Below are positions 8,006-15,725 of a stretch of 64,000 nt of DNA, one piece after another. Each line of letters opens with the position of its first letter. Positions within the stretch are counted from its first letter, which is position 1. The notes under the pieces were generated by a model. That model saw nothing but the letters and a program-made list of their open reading frames with translations, made no database searches and was not told the DNA's origin. Source of the stretch: Bacillota bacterium. Lineage in GTDB: Bacteria; Bacillota_I; Bacilli_A; Erysipelotrichales; Erysipelotrichaceae. The stretch spans positions 1 to 64,000 of the forward strand of contig JAEWFD010000024.1 of NCBI GenBank assembly GCA_023388995.1, read 5' to 3'. The translations under genes were made by a program, and so were the position numbers.

Positions 8006-9013
8006 ATGAACATTTTAGTAACCGGAGGACTTGGTTATATTGGCAGCCATACAAGCGTCGAATTGCTGGACGCAGGACATACTATCGTTGTGATCGATAA
8101 TCTATATAATTCTAAATTGGAAGTGGCGGATCGCATCAAAGAAATAACCCGGAAAGATTTTGCATTTCACCAAGGGGATCTTTGCGATAAAGAGTTTGTA
8201 CGACGTGTATTTCAAGCACATTCCATTGATGCAGTGATTCACTTCGCTGCATATAAAGCAGTTGGCGAATCTGTAAGCAAGCCGCTGCTGTACTACCATA
8301 ATAACTTGTTGAGCACGATCACTCTTTGCGAGGTGATGCAGGAGTTTAATTGCAAAAAGCTTGTGTTCAGTTCCAGTGCTACTGTCTATGGAAATCCTGC
8401 TTCCGTGCCAATTCGGGAAGATTTTCCGCGGTCGGCTACCAACCCATACGGCAGTACAAAACTGATGATTGAGCAAATACTGGCAGATGTCCATGTTTCT
8501 GATCCATCCTGGAGCATTGCGCTGCTGCGTTATTTTAATCCAATTGGAGCTCATAAGAGTGGCTTGATTGGCGAGAACCCAAATGACATCCCAAATAATT
8601 TAATGCCTTATATCGCAAAAGTTGCGACAGGAGAATTACCTGTTCTTCATATATACGGCAATGATTATGCAACCAAAGATGGCACTGGAGTCAGAGACTA
8701 TATTCATGTGGTGGATTTATCCATCGGGCATCTGCTGGCACTAGATAAAATCATGAAGCAAAGCGGTGTTGAAGCATACAATCTGGGAACCGGAAATGGC
8801 TACAGTGTATTGGAATTGCATCATACGTTTGAGGAAGCAACAAAACAAGTTATCCCGTTTCAAATTGATGAGAGAAGACCTGGTGATATTCCGATTTGTT
8901 ATGCTGATCCTGCGAAAGCACAGAAGGAATTAGGCTTTCAAGCACAATTTGGTGTGGAAGAGATGTGCAAAGATACATGGCATTTTATCCAGGCAGAGCA
9001 AAAAAGAAAATAA
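8006..9013 (+). CDS. galE: UDP-glucose 4-epimerase
   Basis: GalE interconverts UDP-glucose and UDP-galactose, supplying galactosyl donors for surface polymers or completing Leloir galactose use. The 335-residue product starts with the NAD-binding VTGGLGYIGSHT motif, has the acidic DNLYNS segment, the SSSATVYG strand with the catalytic Ser/Thr, and the Tyr-x3-Lys catalytic pair in NPYGSTK. The C-terminal substrate region includes GTGVRDYIHV and NLGTGNGYSVLE. AAAGGAGG lies eight bases before the ATG. It is a single-gene unit with its own terminator, and no galK or galT lies nearby. Confidence 0.97.
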   Translation: MNILVTGGLGYIGSHTSVELLDAGHTIVVIDNLYNSKLEVADRIKEITRKDFAFHQGDLCDKEFVRRVFQAHSIDAVIHFAAYKAVGESVSKPLLYYHNNLLSTITLCEVMQEFNCKKLVFSSSATVYGNPASVPIREDFPRSATNPYGSTKLMIEQILADVHVSDPSWSIALLRYFNPIGAHKSGLIGENPNDIPNNLMPYIAKVATGELPVLHIYGNDYATKDGTGVRDYIHVVDLSIGHLLALDKIMKQSGVEAYNLGTGNGYSVLELHHTFEEATKQVIPFQIDERRPGDIPICYADPAKAQKELGFQAQFGVEEMCKDTWHFIQAEQKRK

Positions 9014-9034
9014 AAGTAATTGTTAATACATGAA

Positions 9035-9060
9035 ACCGCCGAATTTTCCGGCGGTTTTTT
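9035..9060 (+). terminator. Terminator after galE
   Basis: A 7-bp GC-rich stem (ACCGCCG at 9035-9041, CGGCGGT at 9049-9055) is followed by a T tract, 20 bases beyond the galE stop. Confidence 0.9.
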
Positions 9061-9148
9061 CAATGTAAGGTGTTTATAGCTAGTTCAGTAATATGGCAAA
9101 GACGGTTCTTGTTTGTCGTTATAAAACGCAGATAGGAGTGGATTGCAG

Positions 9149-9475
9149 TTATGCTAATAGGTTTTGATGATCTTTTGGCAGGAAGAGGGCAGTGAACAAA
9201 AACCATATCTGCAAAATAGATAATACATAGCTGGCTCCGAACAAAAGCAAAATAATGCTAGTGCGCTCTAATTGCAGAATATCTATGAGAGGAATGAAGG
9301 AAAGCGTAAACAGGAAAGGAAAGCTAATAAACAATGCTCGCATCATAGTGAGCATGTATCTGCTTGTATTTGGCGCAGTATCCCTAACAGCGATATTTGC
9401 GCCATTCATTTGGATATAAATTTGCTTGTATTTTGGAGTCTTTGTCATGTATAGAACCAGTCGCAAGCGATTCAT
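9149..9475 (-). CDS. Small membrane protein of unknown function
   Basis: The frame is open from 9505, but AAAGGAGG just before the ATG at 9475 sets the start. This gives 108 residues beginning MNRLRLVLYMTKTPKYKQIY. The N-terminal third is basic and polar. Two hydrophobic helices follow (about residues 45-65, FISFPFLFTLSFIPLI, and 72-97, TSIILLLFGASYVLSILQIWF). I recognise no family. It is a lone gene between galE and the acetate kinase operon, with no enzyme partner. The strong ribosome site and the long hydrophobic segments make it more likely real than spurious. Confidence 0.65.
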   Translation of the reverse strand: MNRLRLVLYMTKTPKYKQIYIQMNGANIAVRDTAPNTSRYMLTMMRALFISFPFLFTLSFIPLIDILQLERTSIILLLFGASYVLSILQIWFLFTALFLPKDHQNLLA

Positions 9476-9530
9476 GGCATAGCCTCCTTTGCTTCTTTTA
9501 TTCATTATAGCAGGATATGTTTCATTGAAT

Positions 9531-9559
9531 AAAAAAAGATGTCATGATTCATGACATCT
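9531..9559 (-). terminator. Terminator of the maoC-acd-etfBA-ackA operon
   Basis: The sequence AGATGTCATGA (9537-9547) is mirrored by its complement at 9549-9559. On the minus strand this hairpin is followed by seven T residues (9531-9537). It lies directly after the ackA stop codon. Confidence 0.85.
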
Positions 9560-9565
9560 AAAGGG

Positions 9566-10750
9566 TTATTTAGGCAAAAATTGCATTGTTTCACGTACCA
9601 GCATAATTTCTTCGTTGGTTGGAATGACTGCAATGCGGATGCTGGATTCCGGTGTGGAAATGACAATATCTTCACCGCGCACACCATTCTTTTCTTGATC
9701 GACAACAACTGGGAAGACTCCTTTGATCTTATCGATGATACGATTGCGGATTGTTGCGGAGTTTTCTCCGATCCCTGCTGTGAAGACAACAGTATCTAAG
9801 CCGCCTAAGTCGATGGCATAGCTTCCGATCTTCTGGGCAACACGGATGGCAAACATATCAATCGCCAATTCTGCACGAGCATCTCCGCTGTTGGCAGCGC
9901 CTTCTACATCACGCATATCACTGGAGACTCCGCTGACCCCTAATAAACCGGACTGCTTGTTTAGCACATCCAGAATTTCATGAGCAGAGCGATTGGTTTT
10001 CTCCATTGCGAAAGTAACGATAGAAGGATCAATATCACCCGTTCTGGTACCCATCATCAAACCAGCCAGCGGAGTAAAGCCCATGGTTGTATTGACACAA
10101 TGACCATCCAGAATCGCTGACATAGAACAGCCATTCCCTAAGTGACAGCAAATTACCCGTTTGCTATCCGGCAATAATTCTTTGACACGCTGAGAAATAT
10201 ACTGGTGGCTAGTGCCATGGAAGCCGTATTTCCGAATGCGCAAATCTTGGTAAAAGCTATAAGGCAATGGATAAAGATAATGAGACTCATCCATTGTAGA
10301 GTGGAAAGCTGTATCAAATACTGCCACATGGACACTATTTGGGAATAATTCATGAAAGAATTGATATCCTTGCAAATTGGCAGGGTTGTGAAGCGGTGCC
10401 AATTCAGAAAGATCGTCGATGCGATCTGCAACTTCCGTTGTAATAACAACAGAAGATTTATACGTTTCTCCACCATGAACAATGCGGTGACCAAATCCTG
10501 CGATTTCATTGATATCTTGAATAATTTTCAAATCGAATAATGATTTGATCAATACTTCAATCGCATCTTTGTGGGATAAAATAGGCAGAACTTGTTTGTT
10601 TTTGGATCCATTCACCTGGATTTGGAAGATGGCATCCTCTTTTCCGATCCGTTCAAACAAACCGCTGGTGATTTCTGTTTCCTGCGGCATTTCAAATAAT
10701 TTGAACTTCAGAGAGGAACTACCTGCATTAATGGCGAAAATTTTAGACAT
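9566..10750 (-). CDS. ackA: Acetate kinase
   Basis: AckA converts acetyl phosphate and ADP to acetate and ATP, the main substrate-level ATP step in acetate-forming anaerobes. The 394-residue product begins MSKIFAINAGSSSLKFKLF and contains the family landmarks GFGHRIVHGGE, the catalytic Asp in VAVFDTAFH, YGFHGTSHQY, HLGNGCSMSA, MGFTPLAGLMMGTRTGDIDP and FTAGIGENS. It is the last gene of the leftward five-gene operon after etfA (16-base gap). No pta gene is present, and a PduL-type phosphotransacylase at 40749 could supply acetyl phosphate. A role in butyrate release is possible but not shown, since butyrate kinase is a separate family. Confidence 0.97.
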   Translation of the reverse strand: MSKIFAINAGSSSLKFKLFEMPQETEITSGLFERIGKEDAIFQIQVNGSKNKQVLPILSHKDAIEVLIKSLFDLKIIQDINEIAGFGHRIVHGGETYKSSVVITTEVADRIDDLSELAPLHNPANLQGYQFFHELFPNSVHVAVFDTAFHSTMDESHYLYPLPYSFYQDLRIRKYGFHGTSHQYISQRVKELLPDSKRVICCHLGNGCSMSAILDGHCVNTTMGFTPLAGLMMGTRTGDIDPSIVTFAMEKTNRSAHEILDVLNKQSGLLGVSGVSSDMRDVEGAANSGDARAELAIDMFAIRVAQKIGSYAIDLGGLDTVVFTAGIGENSATIRNRIIDKIKGVFPVVVDQEKNGVRGEDIVISTPESSIRIAVIPTNEEIMLVRETMQFLPK

Positions 10751-10766
10751 TTGTTTCTCCTTTTAA

Positions 10767-11783
10767 CTACTTTTCTTTGCTACGCAATAATTCTTCTTTT
10801 AACAGAGGCAGAATTTCCACGGCATCCCCGACAATACCCAGATTCGCAATTTGAAAAATAGGAGCATGCGGATCTTTGTTAATAGCGATGATGAACTCCG
10901 ATTGTTCCATACCTGCAATATGCTGTGCAGCACCTGATATGCCGCAAGCGATATATACCGTTGGACGGACTGTTTTCCCTGTTTGGCCAACTTGAATATC
11001 TTTGTGTGCTTTTCCTTGATCAACAACAGCACGGCTTACCGCAATCTGAGCACCTAAGTCATCAGCAATTTGCTTCATGAGATCCATATGCGGGACCATA
11101 CCTCGCCCACAAGACAAAATGATGCGTGCTTTCGTAATATCGGTAAATACCTGCTGTTTTTCGATGCGCTCAAGCAGCTTAACTTGCTCCTCACTCGTAT
11201 TCCAAACTGGCTGAAACTGAATCAATTCTCCAACTCTGCTGCCATCTTTGACACCTAATTCCATCACATTAGGACGAATTGTTGCCATTTGCGGACGCGT
11301 TTTGCAGACGATGGTACCGAATAAATTACCGCCGAAGGCTGGTCTGGTAACCAAAAGCGTCGCTGTGTCAGCTTGCGTTGTATCGATTTCGATCTTCGTT
11401 GCATCTGCTGTCAGTCCGGTATTGACTCTGGCGGCCACACGTGGCGCTAAGTCACGGCCGATGGCAGTAGCTCCAATCAAAAAAGAATCCGGATGATATT
11501 GTTCAATGATCTGTGTGAGTGCATCGGTATAATACTGTGTCGAATATTGTGCGAGGCGCGGATCGTCGCAAACAATCAGCTTGTCCGCTCCATAAGCAAT
11601 GATATCCGAACTGTTAGCTTGCACTTGATATCCAAGAAGAACTCCAACCACATTATAGTGCATATTAGGAATTTGGGCTACCAATTTTTGCGCTTCTTGC
11701 AACAATTCATAACCGACACTGGCACAATTGCCTTGGTGTTGTTCAATAAAAACGTAAATATCTTGATAAGAGTTAGATGTCAT
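10767..11783 (-). CDS. etfA: Electron transfer flavoprotein, alpha subunit
   Basis: EtfA carries the FAD that passes electrons from or to acyl-CoA dehydrogenase. The start at 11783 is set by GGAGGAACCAAT, and the frame opens earlier at 11804 inside etfB. The 338-residue product has the N-terminal alpha/beta domain and the C-terminal FAD domain: GRGMV, SRAVVDQGK, GQTGKTVRPTVYIACGISGA with the Gly-Ile-Ser-Gly-Ala motif, and FIIAINKDPHAPIFQIANLG. It sits 11 bases behind etfB in the acyl-CoA dehydrogenase operon. Clostridial Etf complexes paired with butyryl-CoA dehydrogenase bifurcate electrons to ferredoxin. Whether this one does cannot be told by eye. Confidence 0.96.
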   Translation of the reverse strand: MTSNSYQDIYVFIEQHQGNCASVGYELLQEAQKLVAQIPNMHYNVVGVLLGYQVQANSSDIIAYGADKLIVCDDPRLAQYSTQYYTDALTQIIEQYHPDSFLIGATAIGRDLAPRVAARVNTGLTADATKIEIDTTQADTATLLVTRPAFGGNLFGTIVCKTRPQMATIRPNVMELGVKDGSRVGELIQFQPVWNTSEEQVKLLERIEKQQVFTDITKARIILSCGRGMVPHMDLMKQIADDLGAQIAVSRAVVDQGKAHKDIQVGQTGKTVRPTVYIACGISGAAQHIAGMEQSEFIIAINKDPHAPIFQIANLGIVGDAVEILPLLKEELLRSKEK

Positions 11784-11794
11784 ATTGGTTCCTC

Positions 11795-12580
11795 CTAGTG
11801 CCATAATTGCTTTTCTCGCAATACATCTGCAATCAGCTTTGCGGCAGCATCCGGTTCAAGCGTATATGTTTCGGTTTTTGTAGTTATGTCTTTGGTAAAG
11901 GTGCGTTTTACACTGGTTGGGGAACCTTGCAAGCCAACTTGTTCCGGTTTCAAATCTAAGTCCTCGAATTTCAAGATAGGAATTGTTTTGTCGAAAGCTG
12001 TCCAAATGTCTTTGCAATTCATAAAGCGTGGTTGATTCATGGAGGCCATGGTTGTCAGCAGACATGGTATTGCTGTTTCCACGATTTCACTGTGGTCGTC
12101 GTATGCCTTCTTGACAACGAGTGATGTATCCTTCACTTCCATAATTTCCTCAATGCAAGTTACTTGCGGAATTTGCAATTTTTCAGCTACTTGCGGACCA
12201 ACTTGAGCGGTATCTCCGTCAATTGCCTGTCTTCCGGCAATGATAATATCATATGGAAGTTTCTTTAAGGCGCTTGCCAAGGTATTGGAAGTAGCCCACG
12301 TATCGGCACCGGCAAATTTAGCATCGCTGATCAAAACAGCTTCATCAGCGCCCATGGCCAAACATTCTCTAAGCATGGCTTCTGCTTGGGGAGGACCCAT
12401 CGTTACAACACAGACAGTTGCCTGCAATTGATCTTTTAATTGCAGAGCTTCTTCAAGTCCGGCTAGATCATCGGGATTGATTATGCTGGGGATGCCGGTT
12501 CTGATTAAAGTTCCCGTTTCTTTGTCTACACTGATCTCGGAAGTATCTGGTACTTGCTTTACTAAAACAATAATCTTCAT
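11795..12580 (-). CDS. etfB: Electron transfer flavoprotein, beta subunit
   Basis: The 261-residue product starts MKIIVLVKQVPDTSE and contains the family pattern NPDDLAGLEEALQL, the nucleotide site VTMGPPQAEAMLRECLAMGADEAVLI, and GRQAIDGDTAQVGPQVAE. In bifurcating Etfs the beta subunit holds a second FAD. In classical Etfs it holds AMP. This length and the clostridial-type context fit a bifurcating form, but that is an inference. It lies 10 bases behind the acyl-CoA dehydrogenase gene and 11 before etfA, so the three products are made together and probably form one complex. Confidence 0.96.
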   Translation of the reverse strand: MKIIVLVKQVPDTSEISVDKETGTLIRTGIPSIINPDDLAGLEEALQLKDQLQATVCVVTMGPPQAEAMLRECLAMGADEAVLISDAKFAGADTWATSNTLASALKKLPYDIIIAGRQAIDGDTAQVGPQVAEKLQIPQVTCIEEIMEVKDTSLVVKKAYDDHSEIVETAIPCLLTTMASMNQPRFMNCKDIWTAFDKTIPILKFEDLDLKPEQVGLQGSPTSVKRTFTKDITTKTETYTLEPDAAAKLIADVLREKQLWH

Positions 12581-12590
12581 GGTAGCCTCC

Positions 12591-13730
12591 TTATTTCAGA
12601 ATGGCACCGCTGATGACCATCAACTGGACTTCAGATGTACCTTCATAGATTTCTGTGATTTTTGCATCGCGGAACATGCGCTCTACGGCATATTCTTTGG
12701 TATAGCCATATCCACCGTGCAGCTGGATTGCTTTGGTTGTTACTTCCATGGCTGTCTGGGAAGCAAATAATTTTGCCATCGCAGCTTCTTTGCTGTAAGG
12801 TTTGCCTTCTTGCTTCAAACAGGCAGCCCGATAAACAAGGAGCCGGGCAGCATCTGTTTTCGTCTGCATATCTGCCAGCTGAAATTGCGTGTTTTGGAAT
12901 TGGGAGATGCTGCGGTTGAATTGTTTGCGCTTCTTGACATAGGCAATTGTTTCATCAATGGCCCCTTGGGCGATGCCAAGTGCCTGAGCAGCGATGCCGA
13001 TACGTCCGCCATCCAATGTTTTCATGGCAATCGCAAAGCCTTGACCCTCTTTGCCCAGCAAATTGGCTTTGGGAATGCGGACATGATCAAACAGCAATTC
13101 GCAAGTGCTGGATCCGCGTATGCCCAATTTGTTTTCTTTCTTGCCGATGGAAAAGCCCGGTGTTCCTTTTTCGACAATGAATGCGGAAATACCGCGCGTT
13201 CCTGCCTGTTTGTCGGTCATTGCGAATACAATGTAGATATCCGCTGGACCGGCATTGGTGATGAAAATTTTAGAACCTTGCAAAATATAATCGTCACCAT
13301 CCAGATGAGCAGTTGTTTGCTGCCCGGAAGCGTCAGTTCCGGCGTTTGGTTCGGTTAAGCCGAATGCTCCTAGATAGGTGCCATTATTCAGGGAAATCAG
13401 ATATTTTTGTTTTTGCTCTTCTGATCCGAATTGATGGATTGGTGCTGCACACAGCGATGTATGAGCAGACAAAACCACACCGGTGGTAGCGCAAACTTTG
13501 CTTAATTCTTCGACAGCGAGAATATAAGAGAGATAATCCGCTCCGGCACCGCCATATTTTGTTTCATAGGGAATGCCCATCATTTGGCATTTCACCATGG
13601 CGTCCACGGTTTCATAAGGGAAACATTCTTCTTCATCCAGAAGTACGGCGAGGGGTTTGACTTGCTTCAACGCAAATTCATGCACCATTTTTTGCAGTAA
13701 TTGCTGCTTGTTTGATAATATAAAGTCCAT
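12591..13730 (-). CDS. Short-chain acyl-CoA dehydrogenase (butyryl-CoA dehydrogenase type)
   Basis: This is a 379-residue flavoenzyme of the family that interconverts butyryl-CoA and crotonyl-CoA. Visible landmarks are AFGLTEPNAGTDASG (FAD/substrate site), KIFITNAGPADIYIVFA, the KLGIRGSSTCELLFDHVRIP signature, GRIGIAAQALG, QLHGGYGYTKEY and IYEGTSEVQ with the catalytic Glu. It matches Bcd in length and motif order. Being cotranscribed with etfB, etfA and a PhaJ-like hydratase argues for reduction of a 2-enoyl-CoA. A branched-chain acyl-CoA substrate cannot be excluded. The ATG follows AAAGGAATTGCT. Confidence 0.93.
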   Translation of the reverse strand: MDFILSNKQQLLQKMVHEFALKQVKPLAVLLDEEECFPYETVDAMVKCQMMGIPYETKYGGAGADYLSYILAVEELSKVCATTGVVLSAHTSLCAAPIHQFGSEEQKQKYLISLNNGTYLGAFGLTEPNAGTDASGQQTTAHLDGDDYILQGSKIFITNAGPADIYIVFAMTDKQAGTRGISAFIVEKGTPGFSIGKKENKLGIRGSSTCELLFDHVRIPKANLLGKEGQGFAIAMKTLDGGRIGIAAQALGIAQGAIDETIAYVKKRKQFNRSISQFQNTQFQLADMQTKTDAARLLVYRAACLKQEGKPYSKEAAMAKLFASQTAMEVTTKAIQLHGGYGYTKEYAVERMFRDAKITEIYEGTSEVQLMVISGAILK

Positions 13731-13742
13731 AGCAATTCCTTT

Positions 13743-14159
13743 CTATTTCGCCGGCATCAGCACGGCTGTACCGCTGATCACGAGGTCGCCATTTTGGTTG
13801 CGGGCAATCGTTTCCATGATCACGCGGTTGCGTTCCACTTGCAATTCTTTCACGGTACAGGTAGCCGTGATGGTGTCATTCAAAAAGACTGGTTTTTTGA
13901 AGGATAGATCCTGAGAAATATAGATTGAACCTTCTCCCGGGAGCTTTGTTCCCAAAATGGTGGAAAACAGGGAACCACATAGCATCCCGTGCGCAATTCT
14001 GTTTTTAAAGATTGTTGTTTTCGCAAATTCTTCATCCACATGAACTGGATTAAAGTCTCCGCTTACTTGGGCAAATATCGTTACATCTGCATCGCAAATC
14101 GTCTTCGACCAGCTTGCACTTTCGCCAATCGCCATTTCATGTATTGTTTTACCTTTCAT
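13743..14159 (-). CDS. MaoC-like (R)-specific enoyl-CoA hydratase, PhaJ type
   Basis: GGAGGAACAT sets the start at 14159 (138 residues), although the frame is open from 14192. The hot-dog fold carries the hydratase-2 motif with catalytic Asp35 and His40 (SGDFNPVHVDEEFA), then IAHGMLCGSLFSTILG and a PGEGSIYISQDLSFKKPV strand, the pattern of PhaJ. PhaJ enzymes interconvert (R)-3-hydroxyacyl-CoA and trans-2-enoyl-CoA. It is the first gene of the leftward operon, directly upstream of acyl-CoA dehydrogenase, and faces a thiolase and a FabG/PhaB-like reductase across the shared promoter region. This suggests an R-type route to crotonyl-CoA in place of Hbd and crotonase. Confidence 0.9.
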   Translation of the reverse strand: MKGKTIHEMAIGESASWSKTICDADVTIFAQVSGDFNPVHVDEEFAKTTIFKNRIAHGMLCGSLFSTILGTKLPGEGSIYISQDLSFKKPVFLNDTITATCTVKELQVERNRVIMETIARNQNGDLVISGTAVLMPAK

Positions 14160-14183
14160 ATGTTCCTCCATTAAAAATAAAAC

Positions 14184-14199
14184 ATGAATCATATTTCAT
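14184..14199. promoter_or_regulatory. Operator copy 1: 16-mer ATGAATCATATTTCAT
   Basis: The 16-mer sits in a longer inverted repeat (AAACATGAA at 14180-14188 and TTCATGTTT at 14195-14203). It lies immediately downstream of the leftward -10 box. A near-identical copy occurs at 14326. The size and ATGAA-N6-TTCAT symmetry suit a TetR-type dimer. The TetR gene at 24499 in the same locus is the obvious candidate, by inference. Confidence 0.65.
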
Positions 14200-14203
14200 G
14201 TTT

Positions 14204-14232
14204 ATCATAACGCCGTCGAATCAATTCGTCAA
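14204..14232 (-). promoter_or_regulatory. Promoter of the maoC-acd-etfBA-ackA operon
   Basis: On the minus strand TTGACG (14227-14232) and TATGAT (14204-14209) are spaced by exactly 17 bases, a strong sigma-A promoter. The predicted start of transcription falls inside the operator at 14184-14199. Confidence 0.75.
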
Positions 14233-14285
14233 TAGTATTGTTAAAAAAATAACAAAATTTCCTGTAATCGATTTCATGATTCCTA

Positions 14286-14314
14286 TTGACAAGGTAGAAA
14301 GAATAGCATATATT
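14286..14314 (+). promoter_or_regulatory. Promoter of the thiolase-reductase-liv operon
   Basis: TTGACA (14286-14291), 17 bases, TATATT (14309-14314): a near-consensus sigma-A promoter. Transcription would begin near 14321, just before the second operator copy, leaving a leader of about 180 bases before the thiolase ATG. Confidence 0.8.
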
Positions 14315-14325
14315 GGTGGTGTAAT

Positions 14326-14341
14326 ATGAATCACATTTCAC
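14326..14341. promoter_or_regulatory. Operator copy 2: 16-mer ATGAATCACATTTCAC
   Basis: It matches the copy at 14184 in 14 of 16 positions. It lies just downstream of the rightward -10 box, the mirror image of copy 1 relative to the leftward promoter. A repressor bound here would block early elongation or promoter access for the rightward operon. Confidence 0.65.
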
Positions 14342-14384
14342 ATTAGAGATTAAAACAATGATATTAACAAAAGTATTTGTTAAA

Positions 14385-14440
14385 TTTTACCGTATTAATA
14401 GTAATTTGCTATGGTAAAATGTGAAGCAGCTTAGCTGCTT
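14385..14440 (+). other. Leader hairpins upstream of the thiolase gene
   Basis: Two inverted repeats lie in the predicted untranslated leader: TTTTACC (14385-14391) with GGTAAAA (14413-14419), and AAGCAGC (14424-14430) with GCTGCTT (14434-14440, 3-base loop). No T tract follows, so this is not a terminator. A role in mRNA stability or post-initiation control is possible but unproven. Confidence 0.4.
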
Positions 14441-14502
14441 AAAAAATTTCGGCTAAATATGAATGGTGTATCAACTTTCATGTTTGGCAAAGGAGGAAGA
14501 AT

Positions 14503-15711
14503 ATGGAAAAAGTTTATATTGTAAATGCCAAACGTACTGCAATCGGCAGTTTTCTAGGATCTTTGAAAGATGTGAGCGCAGCTAATCTAGGTGCTGCTGT
14601 TGTCAAAGAATTGCTGCAAGAAGCAAATGTGCAACCGGAAGCAGTACAAGAAGTAATTGTGGGTAATATTTTATCTGCGGGTGTCGGACAAGGAATTGCT
14701 CGGCAAGTAGCGGTGCAAGCAGGCATCCCGGTAGAAACATGTGCCTACAGTGTCAATATGCTTTGCGGCAGCGGGATGAAGGCTGTCATGATGGGCGTGA
14801 ATGAACTGCAAGCAGGCATGTTTGATCTGGTTGTAGCAGGTGGCACCGAGAATATGAGTGCTGCTCCATACTTGCTGCCAAAAGATGTTCGCGGCGGTAT
14901 TAAAATGGGTGAATTTAAAGTCGTGGACCATATGCTGTACGATGCTTTGACGGATGCTTTTACAGGCATTCATATGGGTGTCACAGCAGAAAATATTGCG
15001 AAGAAATATAGCATAACAAGAGAAGCACAAGATACCTTTGCAATTGCGTCGCAAACGAAAGCGATTGCTGCTGTAGATGCCGGAAAGTTCAAAGATGAAA
15101 TTGTTCCGATCAGCATCGCCAGCCGCAAAGAAACAATTATCTTCGATACCGATGAATATCCAAATCGCAAAACTTCGCTGGAAAAACTAGGTGGTTTGCG
15201 TCCGGCCTTTGTCAAGGATGGCAGCGTCACGGCAGGGAATGCATCAGGAATCAACGATGGTGCCAGCTTCGTTTTATTAGCGACAGAAAAAGCTTTGAAG
15301 AAATACAATTTGACGCCAATGGCTGAAATTGTAGCAATTGGTCAAGGTGGTGTGGAACCAACCGTGATGGGTCTTGGACCAACACCGGCTATTCGCCATG
15401 CCCTAGCGCAAGCCAATATGAAACTGGATGAAATGGAACTAGTGGAATTAAATGAAGCCTTTGCAGCACAAAGTTTGGGAGTTATTCATGAACTTGTGGA
15501 AGAACACCACATTGACCGGGAAGCCTTCCTGGCGAAAACCAATGTCAACGGCGGAGCAATTGCTTTGGGGCATCCGGTAGGAGCCAGCGGCAACCGCATC
15601 TTGGTTACATTGCTTCATGAAATGAAACGGCAAAATCTGACCTATGGCTTAGCTTCACTTTGTATCGGAGGCGGCATGGGAACAGCAGTTATTGTTAAGA
15701 ATGTGAAATAA
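14503..15711 (+). CDS. Acetyl-CoA C-acetyltransferase (thiolase)
   Basis: The 402-residue thiolase condenses two acetyl-CoA to acetoacetyl-CoA or runs in reverse. It shows the nucleophilic Cys88 in VNMLCGSGMKAV, the GGTENMSAAPYLL segment, the NVNGGAIALGHPVGASG motif with the catalytic His, and the second active-site Cys in LCIGGGMGTA. The length and motifs are typical of the biosynthetic ThlA/AtoB/PhaA group. It is the first gene of the rightward operon, 14 bases before a FabG/PhaB-like reductase. The ATG follows AAAGGAGGAAGAAT. With the reductase it reproduces the PhaA-PhaB pair, although no PHA synthase is seen nearby. Confidence 0.95.
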   Translation: MEKVYIVNAKRTAIGSFLGSLKDVSAANLGAAVVKELLQEANVQPEAVQEVIVGNILSAGVGQGIARQVAVQAGIPVETCAYSVNMLCGSGMKAVMMGVNELQAGMFDLVVAGGTENMSAAPYLLPKDVRGGIKMGEFKVVDHMLYDALTDAFTGIHMGVTAENIAKKYSITREAQDTFAIASQTKAIAAVDAGKFKDEIVPISIASRKETIIFDTDEYPNRKTSLEKLGGLRPAFVKDGSVTAGNASGINDGASFVLLATEKALKKYNLTPMAEIVAIGQGGVEPTVMGLGPTPAIRHALAQANMKLDEMELVELNEAFAAQSLGVIHELVEEHHIDREAFLAKTNVNGGAIALGHPVGASGNRILVTLLHEMKRQNLTYGLASLCIGGGMGTAVIVKNVK

Positions 15712-15725
15712 GGGAGAACGGAAAC

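Noticed and set aside
14424..14440. The AAGCAGC/GCTGCTT hairpin as an intrinsic terminator
   Set aside because: It is followed by A residues, not T residues, on the plus strand, and has no T tract on the minus strand.
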